This document shows, piece by piece, positions 25,065-35,323 of a stretch of DNA of 64,000 bases. The stretch is from Strigamia acuminata (Eukaryota > Arthropoda > Chilopoda > Geophilomorpha > Linotaeniidae). Below the pieces are notes generated by a model. It saw only the letters and a program-made list of their open reading frames with translations, was not told the origin of the DNA and did not search any database. Within the stretch, counting starts at the first letter, position 1. Every line of letters starts with the position of its first letter. The stretch spans positions 3,162,001 to 3,226,000 of the forward strand of contig OX442323.1 of NCBI GenBank assembly GCA_949358305.1, read 5' to 3'. The translations under genes and the position numbers were made by a program.

Positions 25065-26053
25065 ACAAGGAGACCGCAAGAGTGTGTAATCCACAATTGT
25101 TAAAATTGTTTGTAAATAAAGCATTCACATCACCTAAACAATCTATTTTTCTCATATTAAAATGCACCTCTCTCTCACATTGTTACAAACAGTAACAACA
25201 CACAGGATTCCTTACTGTGTGTTGAAACACCATTTTTGGATATTTTGAGTAAAAAGGTCAAGTGTAGCTCTACATTTGGTGATTAGGCTGTTCAAACCTT
25301 ACTCTGGAACCCAGATAATTTGATATCACATGACTTATGACATCACAACTTTGTTCACCAACATGACTGCCTGCATGAAGCAACAATAGTGTGTTGTGGT
25401 GGCTCAGTGGTTAAGGTAATGAACCAGGAATCTTTCCACACAGGTTCAAATCCTGTTGTCTGTGAAAATTTTTACTTTTATTTTTTCTTTATTTTTAGCA
25501 GTAAAGTTAATGTTTGTTATTTTATATTTGTTTTTAAAAAATTTTAATTAATTTTAATTTTTTAACATAAAAAATTAAAATTAATTATATTAATAAAATA
25601 ACAAACATTAACTTTACTGCTAAAAATAAAGAAAAAATAAAACTAAAAATTTTCACAGACAACAGGATTTGAACCTGTGTGGAAAAATTCCTGGTTCATT
25701 ACCTTAACCACTGAGCCACCACAACACACTATTGTTGCTTCATGCAGGCAGTCATGTTGGTGAACAAAGTTGTGATGTCATAAGTCATGTGATATCAAAT
25801 TATCTGGGTTCCAGAGTAAGGTTTGAACAGCCTAATCACCAAATGTAGAGCTACACTTGACCTTTTTACTCAAAATATCCAAAAATGGTGTTTCAACACA
25901 CAGTAAGGAATCCTGTGTGTTGTTACTGTTTGTAACAATGTGAGAGAGAGGTGCATTTTAATATGAGAAAAATAGATTGTTTAGGTGATGTGAATGCTTT
26001 ATTTACAAACAATTTTAACAATTGTGGATTACACACTCTTGCGGTCTCCTTGT
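25065..26053. mobile_element. ~1 kb near-perfect palindrome with a tRNA-like SINE head in each arm
   Basis: Left arm 25065-25528 and right arm about 25590-26053 are reverse complements with very few differences, separated by about 60 bp of AT-rich spacer. Each arm holds a tRNA-like block with pol III boxes. On the plus strand, an A-box TGGCTCAGTGG (25400-25410) is followed 32 nt later by a B-box GGTTCAAATCC (25443-25453). The mirror pair lies on the minus strand at 25708-25718 and 25665-25675. The T-stem (ACAGG/CCTGT) pairs, but the acceptor stem does not, so these are SINE heads rather than functional tRNAs. No ORF is present. Confidence 0.85.
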
Positions 26054-26179
26054 GAGTAGTGCCACCACCACAATGGTTGTTTGCAGAAAGGTTTAAACCT
26101 AACTCTTGGCTCTTCTCTCTGCTATATATAAACACAAGCTAATGAAATGATATGTGTAATATAAAAGCAAAACCTTTTC

Positions 26180-26400
26180 TTGTTCTCTGTTTGGCTTCAA
26201 CTAATGTTGGTACCTTGCACTGTTTTTGGTATCTCTTCTGCTGCTTCTGCTGGTTTCTTGAAGCTACCTCAACCATCCTTACCTACAACAGTGTTCCACA
26301 ATAATTTGTGCGCAAAGGCTGATGTGCTGGTTTACGAACCCAATTGCTTTGCTTCGTACACATGTACGACATGTTCTGTGTCTGGCATTACACTGTAGGA
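26180..26400 (-). pseudogene. Second, deleted copy of the orphan RING exon
   Basis: Aligns with 19350-19590, but about 33 bp is missing between GCGCAAAGGC and TGATGTGCTGG. This removes the segment that encodes the last two zinc ligands. It confirms that the RING fragment is part of a duplicated repeat and not a working gene at this site. Confidence 0.5.
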
Positions 26401-27876
26401 AGTCATGAAAAGATATGAATAATATAAAAGCAAAACCTTTTCTTATTCTCTTTTCAGGTGTACTGACATTCCATCAATTTTTTGTGTTTGATTCTCTTAT
26501 TTCTGTGTACGAATTTCTATTTTTTTATTTCTTGAGTGTAGTAGCATGAACGCAAATATTGGGGCGTAGTTCTTAATCTCTTTCATGCTTTATAATCGGA
26601 GTCAAATGGAAATTATGGTGCACGTAACACTCAACATGAAACTTGTACCGTGCATGGTATTGGAGCCACATTGAAATTATAATCTAAATGAAAGAAATTA
26701 ATTTTTTTAGATACCAGATGTTATTAGTAATGCTTGCACATGGATCTAAATGCATGCATTAAACATGAAGGAATCGGTTAGCTTTTGGTGGTCGTCACGG
26801 TCCTTTTTTAGCCATTTCTTAGCACAACAATAATTTGTGCACAAATGGCAATGTCCACAAACTGAGTAGTGCCACCACCACTTATCTCTATCTTTATCTT
26901 TATCTCTATCTGTAATGGCACAGAAATTTACCAATCCCAAGAAATTGGTTTGCATGGAATTGCAGTTTGCATTCATTCAATTTTAGGCCTAATCTTAATG
27001 AAAGTATTTGTAAATGTGTGACTCTTGTATTTAAAATTGTTTGCAGAATATTTTCTTGACAAACTCTTGAAAATGCTTTGAAATTGCTTGTGCACACACT
27101 TTGTTCCAAATGCAGGTCTTATCATGGGTGGACATTGTGCTTTGGTTTGACTAAAAAGTTTTAAACCTAACTATTGTTATATCTAAACACAACCCAATGA
27201 AAAGATGAAATGTATAATATAAAAGCAAAATATAAAAGCCTTGGCCTATTCCAGAATATTGAATCGAGTTTCATAGGTAGAAAATAAGACTTTTTTCAAC
27301 TTGTCTGGGGTCTTACTTTCCAAGCTGTTTGAATTTGTTCAAACAGATAGATAATGTTATTGAATGGCATTTTCATTTCATAATAAAAGTCGGATGGTTA
27401 AATCGGTCTCTAAAAGGAAGATACAAAAACGCCAGTTCTTATTGTTTTTCCTGCTGCTGCTGTTGGGAGAATATATGGTTCTGCGTAGGAGGCCACCGTT
27501 GCAAAATAAAGCTGCTCTGCGGAGGTAATGGCAGCTGCGGTACTAATAAGTTGCCGTGAGTATTCCACAGCTGGTGTGGAAGCATGCCGTTACCCTGCAA
27601 AATCCTCTTCCACCTATTGGAATCCAGTCTGGTCTTAACTATTGGTTACTTCACTCTGTGCGGTGATCCATCCTTTCAGTTTTCTTTATTCAATATGGTG
27701 TCCAATGGCTTTCACTTTAGCCTGAACTGGTCAATAATAAATGACAAGACAAAAATAATACAAACTATAGCATACTGATCAAACATGACGCTCTACAAGT
27801 TTCTACGTTATACAGACCAACTGATTTGAATTTTTAAAAATTTGAAATATTATTTCTTTTTGATTAGCTTATAATA

Positions 27877-28300
27877 AGGGGTTTCATAAATGGTGCACTG
27901 AAGGCGCTGAAGCGATTATGACGATTATTCTGCTGAAGCGATTATCATGTGACTTGGATGGGCCAATCACATGAATAATCGCTTCAGCGTTTCAGCGCTT
28001 ATTTATAATCGTCTGAAAAGGAGTTTTTAGTGCTGAAGAGTGCTTAAACTAAGGAAATAAGAGTTGGTTGTAAATATTTAAAAAAATTAAAATAAATAAT
28101 TAATTTAATTTAAAAAAATAAATAAATAGGTTACAAAAATACATTAAAAAAATAAGAATAATAAAAAAAAAAAAAAAAAAAAAAGTTATGTGACTTAAGG
28201 AATAATCACTTGGATCTGGTGTGGGTCCTCAATAATGCAGTGATTGTGATTATTGGAACAATCACTTCAGCGCCTTCAGCGTGTCATTTATGAAACCCCT
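27877..28300. mobile_element. MITE with ~45 bp TIRs (AGGGGTTTCATAAATG)
   Basis: Left AGGGGTTTCATAAATGG and right CATTTATGAAACCCCT are inverted. Both continue into GCGCTGAAGCGATTA and its complement. A TA dinucleotide flanks both ends, as in Tc1/mariner-type elements. The body is AT-rich, with a poly-A run at 28165-28184, and has no ORF. Confidence 0.75.
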
Positions 28301-29249
28301 TAATGTTTTTTTAGTTGAAACATTTTCTTAGGACATTTTTTCAATTGTCCCCAGCCTCCCCACTTATTTGCGAGTTCATACGATTCACGATTGTTGAATT
28401 TAAATTTGGATAAGATTAATTTCCATTTTTTATCTCCAAATTTCACGACACCAGCTTAAAGGTTGTATTCTTCATATTTCTTCCAACGTTTCTGAGAACG
28501 AGGCGCAGTTTTTTTCGCAGAATTAGTCGCAAATGGTTCTCCTTCTTGTAGCAATGGTACAACCTAACTCTTGGCTGGTCTCTCTGCTATATATAAACAC
28601 AAGCTAATGAAAAAATTAAATGTTTAATATAAAAGCAAAATATAAATTCATAGGCCTATTCCAAAACCAATAAGCTTATTAATTTTGAGGTGTTTGTCTT
28701 CTCTTTTGCTTGATCTCATTGCAGTCATTCGGATGATGGTTTACTTCTTTGCAAAGCTGCTGCTGAGCCCCAGCTTTTCAAGATGTTGAAAGCATCAACT
28801 AGATATTTCATTTGTTACTGTCAATACATTTACGTACTAAAATCTCGTGAGAATTTGTCAAAAAGTTTGATTTTTTATACCTAACTCTTGGCTGTTCTCT
28901 CTGCTATGTATAAACACAACCTAATGAAGTGTATAATATAAAAGCAAATCCTTTTCTTATTCTCTTGGCAAAATCCTTTTCCACCTATTTGAATCAAGTC
29001 TGGTCACCATTGGTTACTTCACTCTGTGCGTTGATACAAAGTCTTTAGCTAGTAAGAAATTTTTAAACAAAACCACAAGGATCTATTCTTTCAGCTTTCT
29101 TTATTCAATCTGGTGTCACATCTGGTGCTTCGTCCGTAAACTTAACTTTAGGATTTAGGATTTAGGATTTTGTTGAGGTAAATACGGTATCGTCAATTGA
29201 TGATTGATTTCTGTGAAATGTGATAATAAACTAAATAATAAATATTACT

Positions 29250-29420
29250 CCCAAATGACTAGTGCGATAGACAGAAATGTCACGCCTCCGCCAACGTATA
29301 TGACCACAAATTCTAGGTACACGAAATGAACAGGTAGACCCAGCACGACATTTAAAAAGTTGTGCAAGTAGGTGGCCACTTCCAGTGTAAAGTTAGACCA
29401 TAAGAACGATGTAATACGAT
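29250..29420 (-). pseudogene. Orphan exon encoding two hydrophobic segments, unrecognised
   Basis: The minus strand reads TLEVATYLHNFLNVVLGLPV and then FVYLEFVVIYVGGGVTFLSI in one open frame, consistent with two membrane spans. No family is recognised and no partner exon adjoins it in frame. It is likely a piece of a multi-pass membrane protein carried in with the repeats. Confidence 0.35.
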
Positions 29421-29594
29421 TGTAAATTCAGATCCAACAAATTCGGGCTGTTGTTTGATTTTAGTTGCCGCAAAGATCGCCAAAAAACAAAAATTTAATT
29501 AAATAATGAAAATAAAATTGGTTTGGGCGTTTTACTGAGATTTTATGACGATGCTATAAAACAATACGAGATGCTAAAACAATAATCTGTCACG

Positions 29595-30310
29595 TAATCG
29601 TCTCGATCAGCACAAGGCGAGGCGAACAGCGAGATTTTGCTGTTCCGACATGCTGTGTTCGCCTTATTTATTTAATTCGGGTTTGATTTCCAAAAGAACA
29701 CGGGATTAATATTTCCGCGAATTTCTCAGCAAGTTTGAATTCTTATTTTATGATTTATTATTTTTTTCTTAAATTCTGGTATGGTCTTTTCCAATGGTTT
29801 GGCGCAATTTTAGGTCTATTATAGGCCTAGTTCGAAATGCATTTTTTTCTGTATTTTTTCAGTTATCTGGCGGTTGAGTATTATATTTGACAATAATACT
29901 AATTGATGCGCCTTTTGGAGCGTTTTGGTGGTTTTTCATAGTTCGGTTTGAATTTTTCGATGAATTTGAATTTGTCTTTGGTATTTAATTTGGGATTTGA
30001 TTTCTGAAACCTGGTTTTTTCTTCAAAGTGATCAGTGGCTCAGGATTGTCATAAACTTCAAAAATGACATTTTCAAGCAAAAAAAAAGTACTGTATTTTC
30101 AAATGGAATAAAATGCATTTACAGATGGAGAAATGCATTTGCGGTTGGCTTTTTCAGGTGTACTGGAGAAATGCATTTGCGGTTGGCTTTTTCAGGTGTA
30201 CTGGAGAAATGCATTTGCGGTTGGCTTTTTCAGGTGTACTGACGTTCCATCAATTTTTCGTGTTTGATTCTTTTATTTCTGTGTACGAATTTATATTTCT
30301 TTAGTAGTAA
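29595..30310. repeat. Copy C of the low-copy repeat, with its own local triplication
   Basis: Matches 16863-17700 from the CAGCACAAGGCGAGG end onward. Here the internal array is a threefold repeat of a 43 bp unit (GAAATGCATTTGCGGTTGGC and following) at 30129-30240, not the 21 bp units of copy A. Confidence 0.75.
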
Positions 30311-30364
30311 GTAGTATGAAGAATACTTTGAGGCAATAATTGGAATGTAGTTCTTAATCTCTTC

Positions 30365-30600
30365 TGGTGCTTTATGTTGCCACACGGGCTGACATTCCAA
30401 CTAAAATGATTTCCCTGAACATCATACCTCTGAGAATTCCAAGCCAAATGAGAGGACCCAAGATCGTCATTTCTAAAGGTGTTTCATTGTTCTTTATCTT
30501 GGTAAAGTTCTCTTTGGTGGCTTTTGTTTCCACAATTGTGGGTGTTCCACAAAATTCTTTTCTTTTTCCTACAACGTAGTCAATGAAAACAATACTTTAC
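30365..30600 (-). pseudogene. Orphan hydrophobic coding fragment, unrecognised
   Basis: One minus-strand frame reads EMTILGPLIWLGILRGMMFR followed by EIILVGMSARVA, suggesting one membrane span with a charged end. No family is recognised. It lies among repeats with no in-frame neighbour. Confidence 0.25.
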
Positions 30601-31189
30601 TCTTAAGGTTTCACTTGGAAGTGGACGTGTCCTTGTGTTCTAACTTTTTAGAACCAAAATGTTTGATGGTTGTAGTAAAATGATAGCATGCCTATTCATC
30701 TGTAGCAATCCACCTGGAGTTTGTACAATGGTGGCTCTTCGTTCTTAAACTGAACCTCAGGATTTGGAATTCAGTAAAGAGTAAATTAGTGCTGAGATGT
30801 AATGGAATTTTTGAAATATTCGGTGCGACCCACCCTAATTACCAACACTGCCTAAGCTTAAACAAATACATAAAAACGCATGGTGCCAAAATACATTATT
30901 TCATTAATCGCGATAACAGCAATATGTGTGGCAAAATCCTCATCCACCTATTGGAACACTTTCTGCTTGCACATTAGATCTAAAACTTAGCACTTATCCA
31001 GTCTGGTCACCATTGGTTACTTCACTCTGTGCGTGGATAAAAAGTCTTTAGCTATTAAGAAATTTTTTAACAAACAACAAGAATCTATTCTTTCAGCTTT
31101 CTTTATTCAATCTGCTGTCCAATGGCTTCACTTTAGCCTGAACTGGTCTTATCCTTTTCTTTGGTGGCTTGCATGGGGTGGCGCTACTG

Positions 31190-31935
31190 TCGCGAAAAAA
31201 TATATCGCGAAAATGGGAAACGCGATTTTCGCGATTATAAAATTAAGGAAAAGTAATCGCAAATAATCAAATCGCGAAAAAATATATCGCGAAATGGGAA
31301 AACGCGAAAAAATATATCGCGAAAATAGTTAAACGCGAAAAAAAGAAATCGCGAAAAAAGAAATCGCGAAACTGCATGGAATTCCCGAACATCACCAACG
31401 AACGGACGGGTGCGCGCCCGCGATCGGTCAGCATGCCTTTCCCGCACTAGTTCCCGCACCACGAGCGCTTCGACGGACCCGTCCCGACGAACACCGAGGC
31501 GTATTCTGGCTGCCCAGACCGCTTCTTGCCCGTCGATCTTCTGCACAAGCCCGGGGGCGTCAAGTGCGTGCCTCGGTGCGCTCACGACGTGTTTTACCGG
31601 CGCAAGCAGTTTGCCGCCGTCTGGATGGACATTTGGGCCAGTTTGTGCTTCCTGTCCACACTGTTCAGGTGGACTCTCAACTGTCAAAGTGACAGTGGTC
31701 AAGTCGGCGAGCCGTGACACGGGATCACGTCTCGAATACGGAATTTATCAAATTTTTTTAGCAATATTAATTGCGTGTGCAATTAAATCGCGAATCGCGG
31801 TACAGAATTTCGCGGTAGCCCGTATTCGCGACACTTGGTCCAACGGTATTACAGATTCGCGTTTTATGGATTCGCGATTGTTTTTTTCGCGATTTCTAGA
31901 TTTGCGATATGTTTTTCGCGATTTCTGGATTTGGG
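31190..31935. mobile_element. TCGCGA-rich element carrying a Frizzled exon fragment
   Basis: Left of the coding fragment, 31190-31370 consists of repeated ATCGCGAAAAAATATATCGC units. To the right, 31785-31930 consists of inverted-sense units such as TTTTTTCGCGATTTCT. The two arms are therefore broadly complementary around the captured 31.38-31.70 kb segment. CpG density is far above the neighbourhood. No transposase is seen and target duplications are not resolved. Confidence 0.55.
31430..31670 (+). pseudogene. Captured Frizzled receptor exon fragment
   Basis: The plus-strand frame reads FPHHERFDGPVPTNTEAYSG, then GGVKCVPRCAHDVFYRRKQF and WMDIWASLCFLSTLF. This is the linker after the Wnt-binding cysteine-rich domain and the first membrane helix of a Frizzled, including the conserved paired cysteines of the linker. 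A TAG at 31448 closes the frame upstream, and after STLF the sequence no longer fits the family. GC content is much higher than the surroundings. It is a fragment only; the source gene is not in the window. Confidence 0.85.
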
Positions 31936-32311
31936 TCTAAAAACAACATTTTCGTGCATTTTTGGTTTAAAATTGTTCATTTGCGTACATTTTTGGACTA
32001 GAAAGCTTCATTTTAGCATTTGTTCCTAGTAAAAACTTTGTTGGGAGATATATAGAACCCTTGTCAAGGCTCTGTTAAGAATATCGAGCGATTATTACAT
32101 GCTCCGTCTTCATCATAGTTGGATACCATAAGTCAGAATGGATAGATCGACTGAATTCTAAAATGTTGCACCATTCATCTTTTTGTTAATAACTTTATAT
32201 TTTGATTCCTGACAAATGAATGAAATGATAGAACATTATTTATTTATTTATTTATTTGGGTTCACTTTAGAAGAATATGGCCCGCTTCAGAATGGGCCCA
32301 AAATTTGGTTA
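31932..32311 (-). pseudogene. Inverted arm 1: DCUN1D exon 7 and intron copy
   Basis: Reverse complement of 34750-35108 and, more distantly, of DCUN1D 12550-12840. The exon-7 copy is interrupted (the family frame ESKY is followed by a stop in the arm sequence). The inner end carries (TTTA)n and GGGTTCACTTTAGAA, which is not part of DCUN1D. Confidence 0.8.
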
Positions 32312-32329
32312 CTTACCAAAAAAGGTACG

Positions 32330-32670
32330 CTGATACCAAAAATCACTTCCCCGACTGCGGGAACCATTATTCGGACGATGTGATGAAAGAAGTACTACCG
32401 CCAGGAATGTTTTCGACGTACTTGCGCTTGATGCAGCATAGTAAAATTGCTATAACATCAAATGTTGAATAGTTCTTACCGGTAATCACTAGTGTTTAAG
32501 TATGTAATGTAATATTAAAAAAAAATAAAAAATTTAAATTAATTTATTAATTTACTCAAAAATTCAGATTACAAGTCAAGAGAGTGTTCAAAAAGGACTT
32601 GTACTCCACCTAGCAAGAAACTCGTTGTCCATTACTCTCGACGCCGTTGAGAACGAGCTGGAAATCATGG
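32330..32670 (+). pseudogene. Two orphan exon-like segments of an unrecognised gene
   Basis: 32331-32440 reads DTKNHFPDCGNHYSDDVMKE then VLPPGMFSTYLRLMQHS. 32568-32664 follows a TTTCAG-like acceptor (ATTCAG) and reads ITSQESVQKGLVLHLARNSL then SITLDAVENELEIM before a GTCATT donor-like site. The composition and phrasing look like real protein. The pair may be exons of one gene separated by an AT-rich intron. I do not recognise the family. They lie inside the inverted DCUN1D arms. Confidence 0.35.
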
Positions 32671-33277
32671 TCATTTTTTGGGATTTGTTTCTAAACCTAC
32701 AATATTTCGCTTGAAGGAAAAATTCGTTATACTACTGTTCGTTCTAAACAGGTTTTATATACTTTTTTAAAATTTTATTGCAATTAAATTTGTTATAACG
32801 TGAAAAATTAGCATTTTTCTATGCGATTTTCTCAGCCCAAAAATCATGAAAAATTCGTAATAACAGAATTCGCTCTAATAAAATTTGTTTTACTGGGAAG
32901 AAGAAATTCGCTGTAACGTGAAAAATTAGCAATTCTTCTTCTTACCCCAAGTGCCCCAAACACCAGACGATTGAATTATTACGCGGTAACACACTGGTCT
33001 GGCTTGGCCTTATTTACATTAAGAAGTGAAAGGAAAACAGTAAACATTGCGTACGTCTTTTGAAATGAGCGCTGGCGGTCCACCAGTGCGCATGCGCATT
33101 TACCAGATGTTTCACTGCAGCACACCCGTTTTTTGATGATATTCAATCGAATTGTTTTGTGGAGGACGGTTTCGCGATAGTAACGTGACATTACGTTATT
33201 GTAAGGTATTGTATTTTTGCTCTGTACAAAAGCAGAGGGAACCTAGTATAAAATTATTTCAGATTCAACTGATCAAC

Positions 33278-33798
33278 ATGCAGTCGCAAAACGGCGGCCA
33301 AAATTGGCAGAACGGTGGTCAAAACTGGCAGAACGGTGGACGGAACGGCGGCCAAAATTGGCAAAATGGCGGCCAAAACTTGCAGATCGGCTGGCAGATG
33401 GGCTGGGGGAATGGCTGGCAGATCCGCTCGCAGAACGCTGGTCAAAACTGGCAGAACGGTAGACGGAATGGCGGCCAAAACTGGCAGAACGGCTGGCAGA
33501 ATGGCGGCCAAAACTGGCGGAACGGTGGTCAGAATGGCGGCCAAAATTGTCAGAACGGCTGGCAGAATGGCGGCCAAAACTGGCAAAACTGGCGGCCAAA
33601 ATTGTCAGAACGGCTGGCAGAACGCCTGAATACCTAGAATGCATAATTTGCTTCACGGAAGAGAAAAATACGTTATTCTTGCCTTGCCGCCATGTTAGCT
33701 GCTGCCATATTTGTAGCGAAAGTGTCATGATAGAAGCTACACCTCGATGCCCCACTTGTAGAAGTGTTATCGAAAGTACCTTAAGAATTCACTTGTAA
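33278..33798 (+). pseudogene. Frame-shifted copy of the Asn/Gln/Gly-repeat RING gene
   Basis: Starts MQSQNGGQNWQNGG and continues as NGGQNWQ-type heptads. The repeat frame then runs into a stop at 33637, while the RING (LECIICFTEEKNTLFLPC, CCHICSE, RCPTC) is in another frame, ending at 33798. About 1 kb (33000-34020), including upstream sequence and the N-terminal remnant of an F-box gene at 33870-33960, is an inverted copy of 62780-61690. An acceptor-like TTTCAG precedes the start region at 33257-33262. Confidence 0.8.
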
Positions 33799-34159
33799 AA
33801 TAAAATTTCTGCCATAATTGACTACTTTTTGTAAATGTATTAACAATGATTAAAACATATAAATAACAATTCGTAGACCAAACCAGGAAGCACAAGTCTG
33901 TTTACTTTCGATTAATGATGATTTCAAAAAGAGAAGTAAATATGGCATACGTCTTTCGAAATTGGCAGAACACTGGCCGAAGGGCTGAAAACCTAGAGTG
34001 GACTGACTCTATTAACGATGGTAAATAAATGGATATAAAATGATTACGGTACCTTGATTATTAACTAAGGTATGGCCGCTCCATCGCACGACACTTCATC
34101 GCGACGACTTTTAATCGCGTGGACGCTTCATCGCACGACCTTTAATCGCGCGTAAATTA

Positions 34160-34748
34160 ATCGCGCGACAATTGATAGCAAAAAAAAGTGTAATTTTTCA
34201 TGATCTCGACCGAGAGCTCGCGCCAACGGCGGCACGTTGTGCAGAATGGCTTTGACGTCGAGGAAGCGCATGCCGGTGAGAGCACGGTTCGGGTTGTGCG
34301 ACACGTCGAGGTGCCGGAGGTGCAGGAAGGGCATTTCGAGCGTGGGCACCTTGTCGACGCCCGTGGCGGCAAAGTTGAGGCGGCGCACGGTCTTGGGCAC
34401 GGTCAGGATGTTGCGCACGGACTCGGGCGCGAGGCGGTTGTGGCTGAGGTCGAGGCTCTTGATGTTGACGAGGATGTTGGCGCTGGGCGGGATGTGCTCG
34501 ATGTGGTTCTGCGCCAGGTTGAGCGAGTGGAACTGGTTGAAGGTGGCGTGCGGGATGTGGCGCACGAGGTTGTTGCGCACCGAGAGCTCGTCGAGGGTGT
34601 TCATGCCCTGCAAGATGCCGGCCGAGATGGCGCCGATGCGGTTGTGGTTGATGGTGAGCACCCGGAGGCTCTTGAGGGTGCTTACTTAGACCGGAAGTGG
34701 TAACGGCGAGGAGCATGTTGAAAATTACATTTTTTTTGCTATCAATTG
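34160..34748. mobile_element. TIR-bounded element carrying a leucine-rich-repeat exon
   Basis: ATTGATAGCAAAAAAAAGTG at the left (34170) and TTTTTTTTGCTATCAATT at the right (34729) form inverted ends of about 28 bp. They enclose a GC-rich captured exon. Outside the left end lies CpG-rich TTAATCGCGCG DNA similar in style to the Frizzled-bearing element. The right end touches inverted arm 2. No transposase is present. Confidence 0.65.
34200..34684 (-). pseudogene. Captured leucine-rich-repeat exon (chaoptin-like)
   Basis: The minus-strand frame contains consecutive LRRs: LTINHNRIGAISAGILQGM, LDELSVRNNLVRHIPHATF, SLNLAQNHIEHIPP, IKSLDLSHNRLAPESV and LRHLDVSHNPNRALTGM. The LxxLxLxxN spacing is intact and the style resembles extracellular LRR adhesion proteins of the chaoptin kind. 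There is no start, signal peptide or membrane segment. The frame ends in the TIR. It is a fragment of a gene located elsewhere. Confidence 0.75.
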
Positions 34749-34749
34749 G

Positions 34750-35108
34750 GCCCATTCTGAAGCGGGCCATATTCTAAAGTGAACCCAAATAAATAAATAA
34801 ATAATGTTCTATCATTTCATTCATTTGTCAGGAATCAAAATATTAAGTTATTAACAAAAAGATGAATGGTGCAACATTTTAGAATTCAGTCGATCTATCC
34901 ATTCTGACTTATGGTATCCAACTATGATGAAGATGGAGCATGTAATAATCGCTCGATATTCTTAACAGAGCCTTGACAAGGGTTTTATATATCTCCCAAC
35001 AAAGTTTTTACTAGGAACAAATGCTAAAATGAACCTTTCTAGTCCAAAAATGTACGCAAATGAACCATTTTAGACCAAAAATGCACGAAAATGTTGTTTT
35101 TAGACCCA
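34750..35108 (+). pseudogene. Inverted arm 2: DCUN1D exon 7 and intron copy
   Basis: Same orientation as the functional gene. It matches 12570-12840 (GAATCAAAATATTAAGTTAT corresponds to the start of exon 7, now with an in-frame TAA). It is followed at 35166 by the DCUN1D-FRG1 spacer and then functional FRG1. This is the truncated start of the second copy of the DCUN1D-FRG1 junction. Confidence 0.85.
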
Positions 35109-35323
35109 AACATGCACGAAATTGATGGTTCTTAGATTGCATATACTCGTGATCAATTGTTTGCTGGCAATTCTCTCATGTAAATTTATTTTCACCAGTT
35201 TATAGAAGAACGATTAAATGAATTTTGCAATGAGTGTGAAACTATTAGTTATAAAAAAAAAAAAACTTGAAAATAAATTGTTTTTCAATGAAATATTAAA
35301 TCTATTTTACAATTTCCTTTTCT

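Larger units (their letters stand above)
17870..28960. repeat. Dispersed short repeat (GCTATATATAAACACAAGCT family)
   Basis: A ~70 bp sequence containing GCTATATATAAACACAAGCT and then ATAATATAAAAGCAAAACCT occurs at least nine times: near 17880, 18200, 19265, 19690, 21410, 26120, 27175, 28585 and 28895. It is often joined to GGCTCCAGTTCTCTC or AACTCTTGGCT on one side. The clustering suggests that the 17-29 kb island grew by repeated local duplication rather than independent insertion. Confidence 0.7.

Noticed and set aside
25391-25465. Functional tRNA gene
   Set aside because: A- and B-boxes and the T-stem are present, but the acceptor stem does not pair and no proper anticodon arm forms; it is duplicated in a palindrome, so it is a SINE head.
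34198-34770. Arg/Pro/His-rich minus-strand frame overlapping the LRR exon
   Set aside because: GC-rich shadow in another frame; the LRR frame has clear LxxLxLxxN periodicity.
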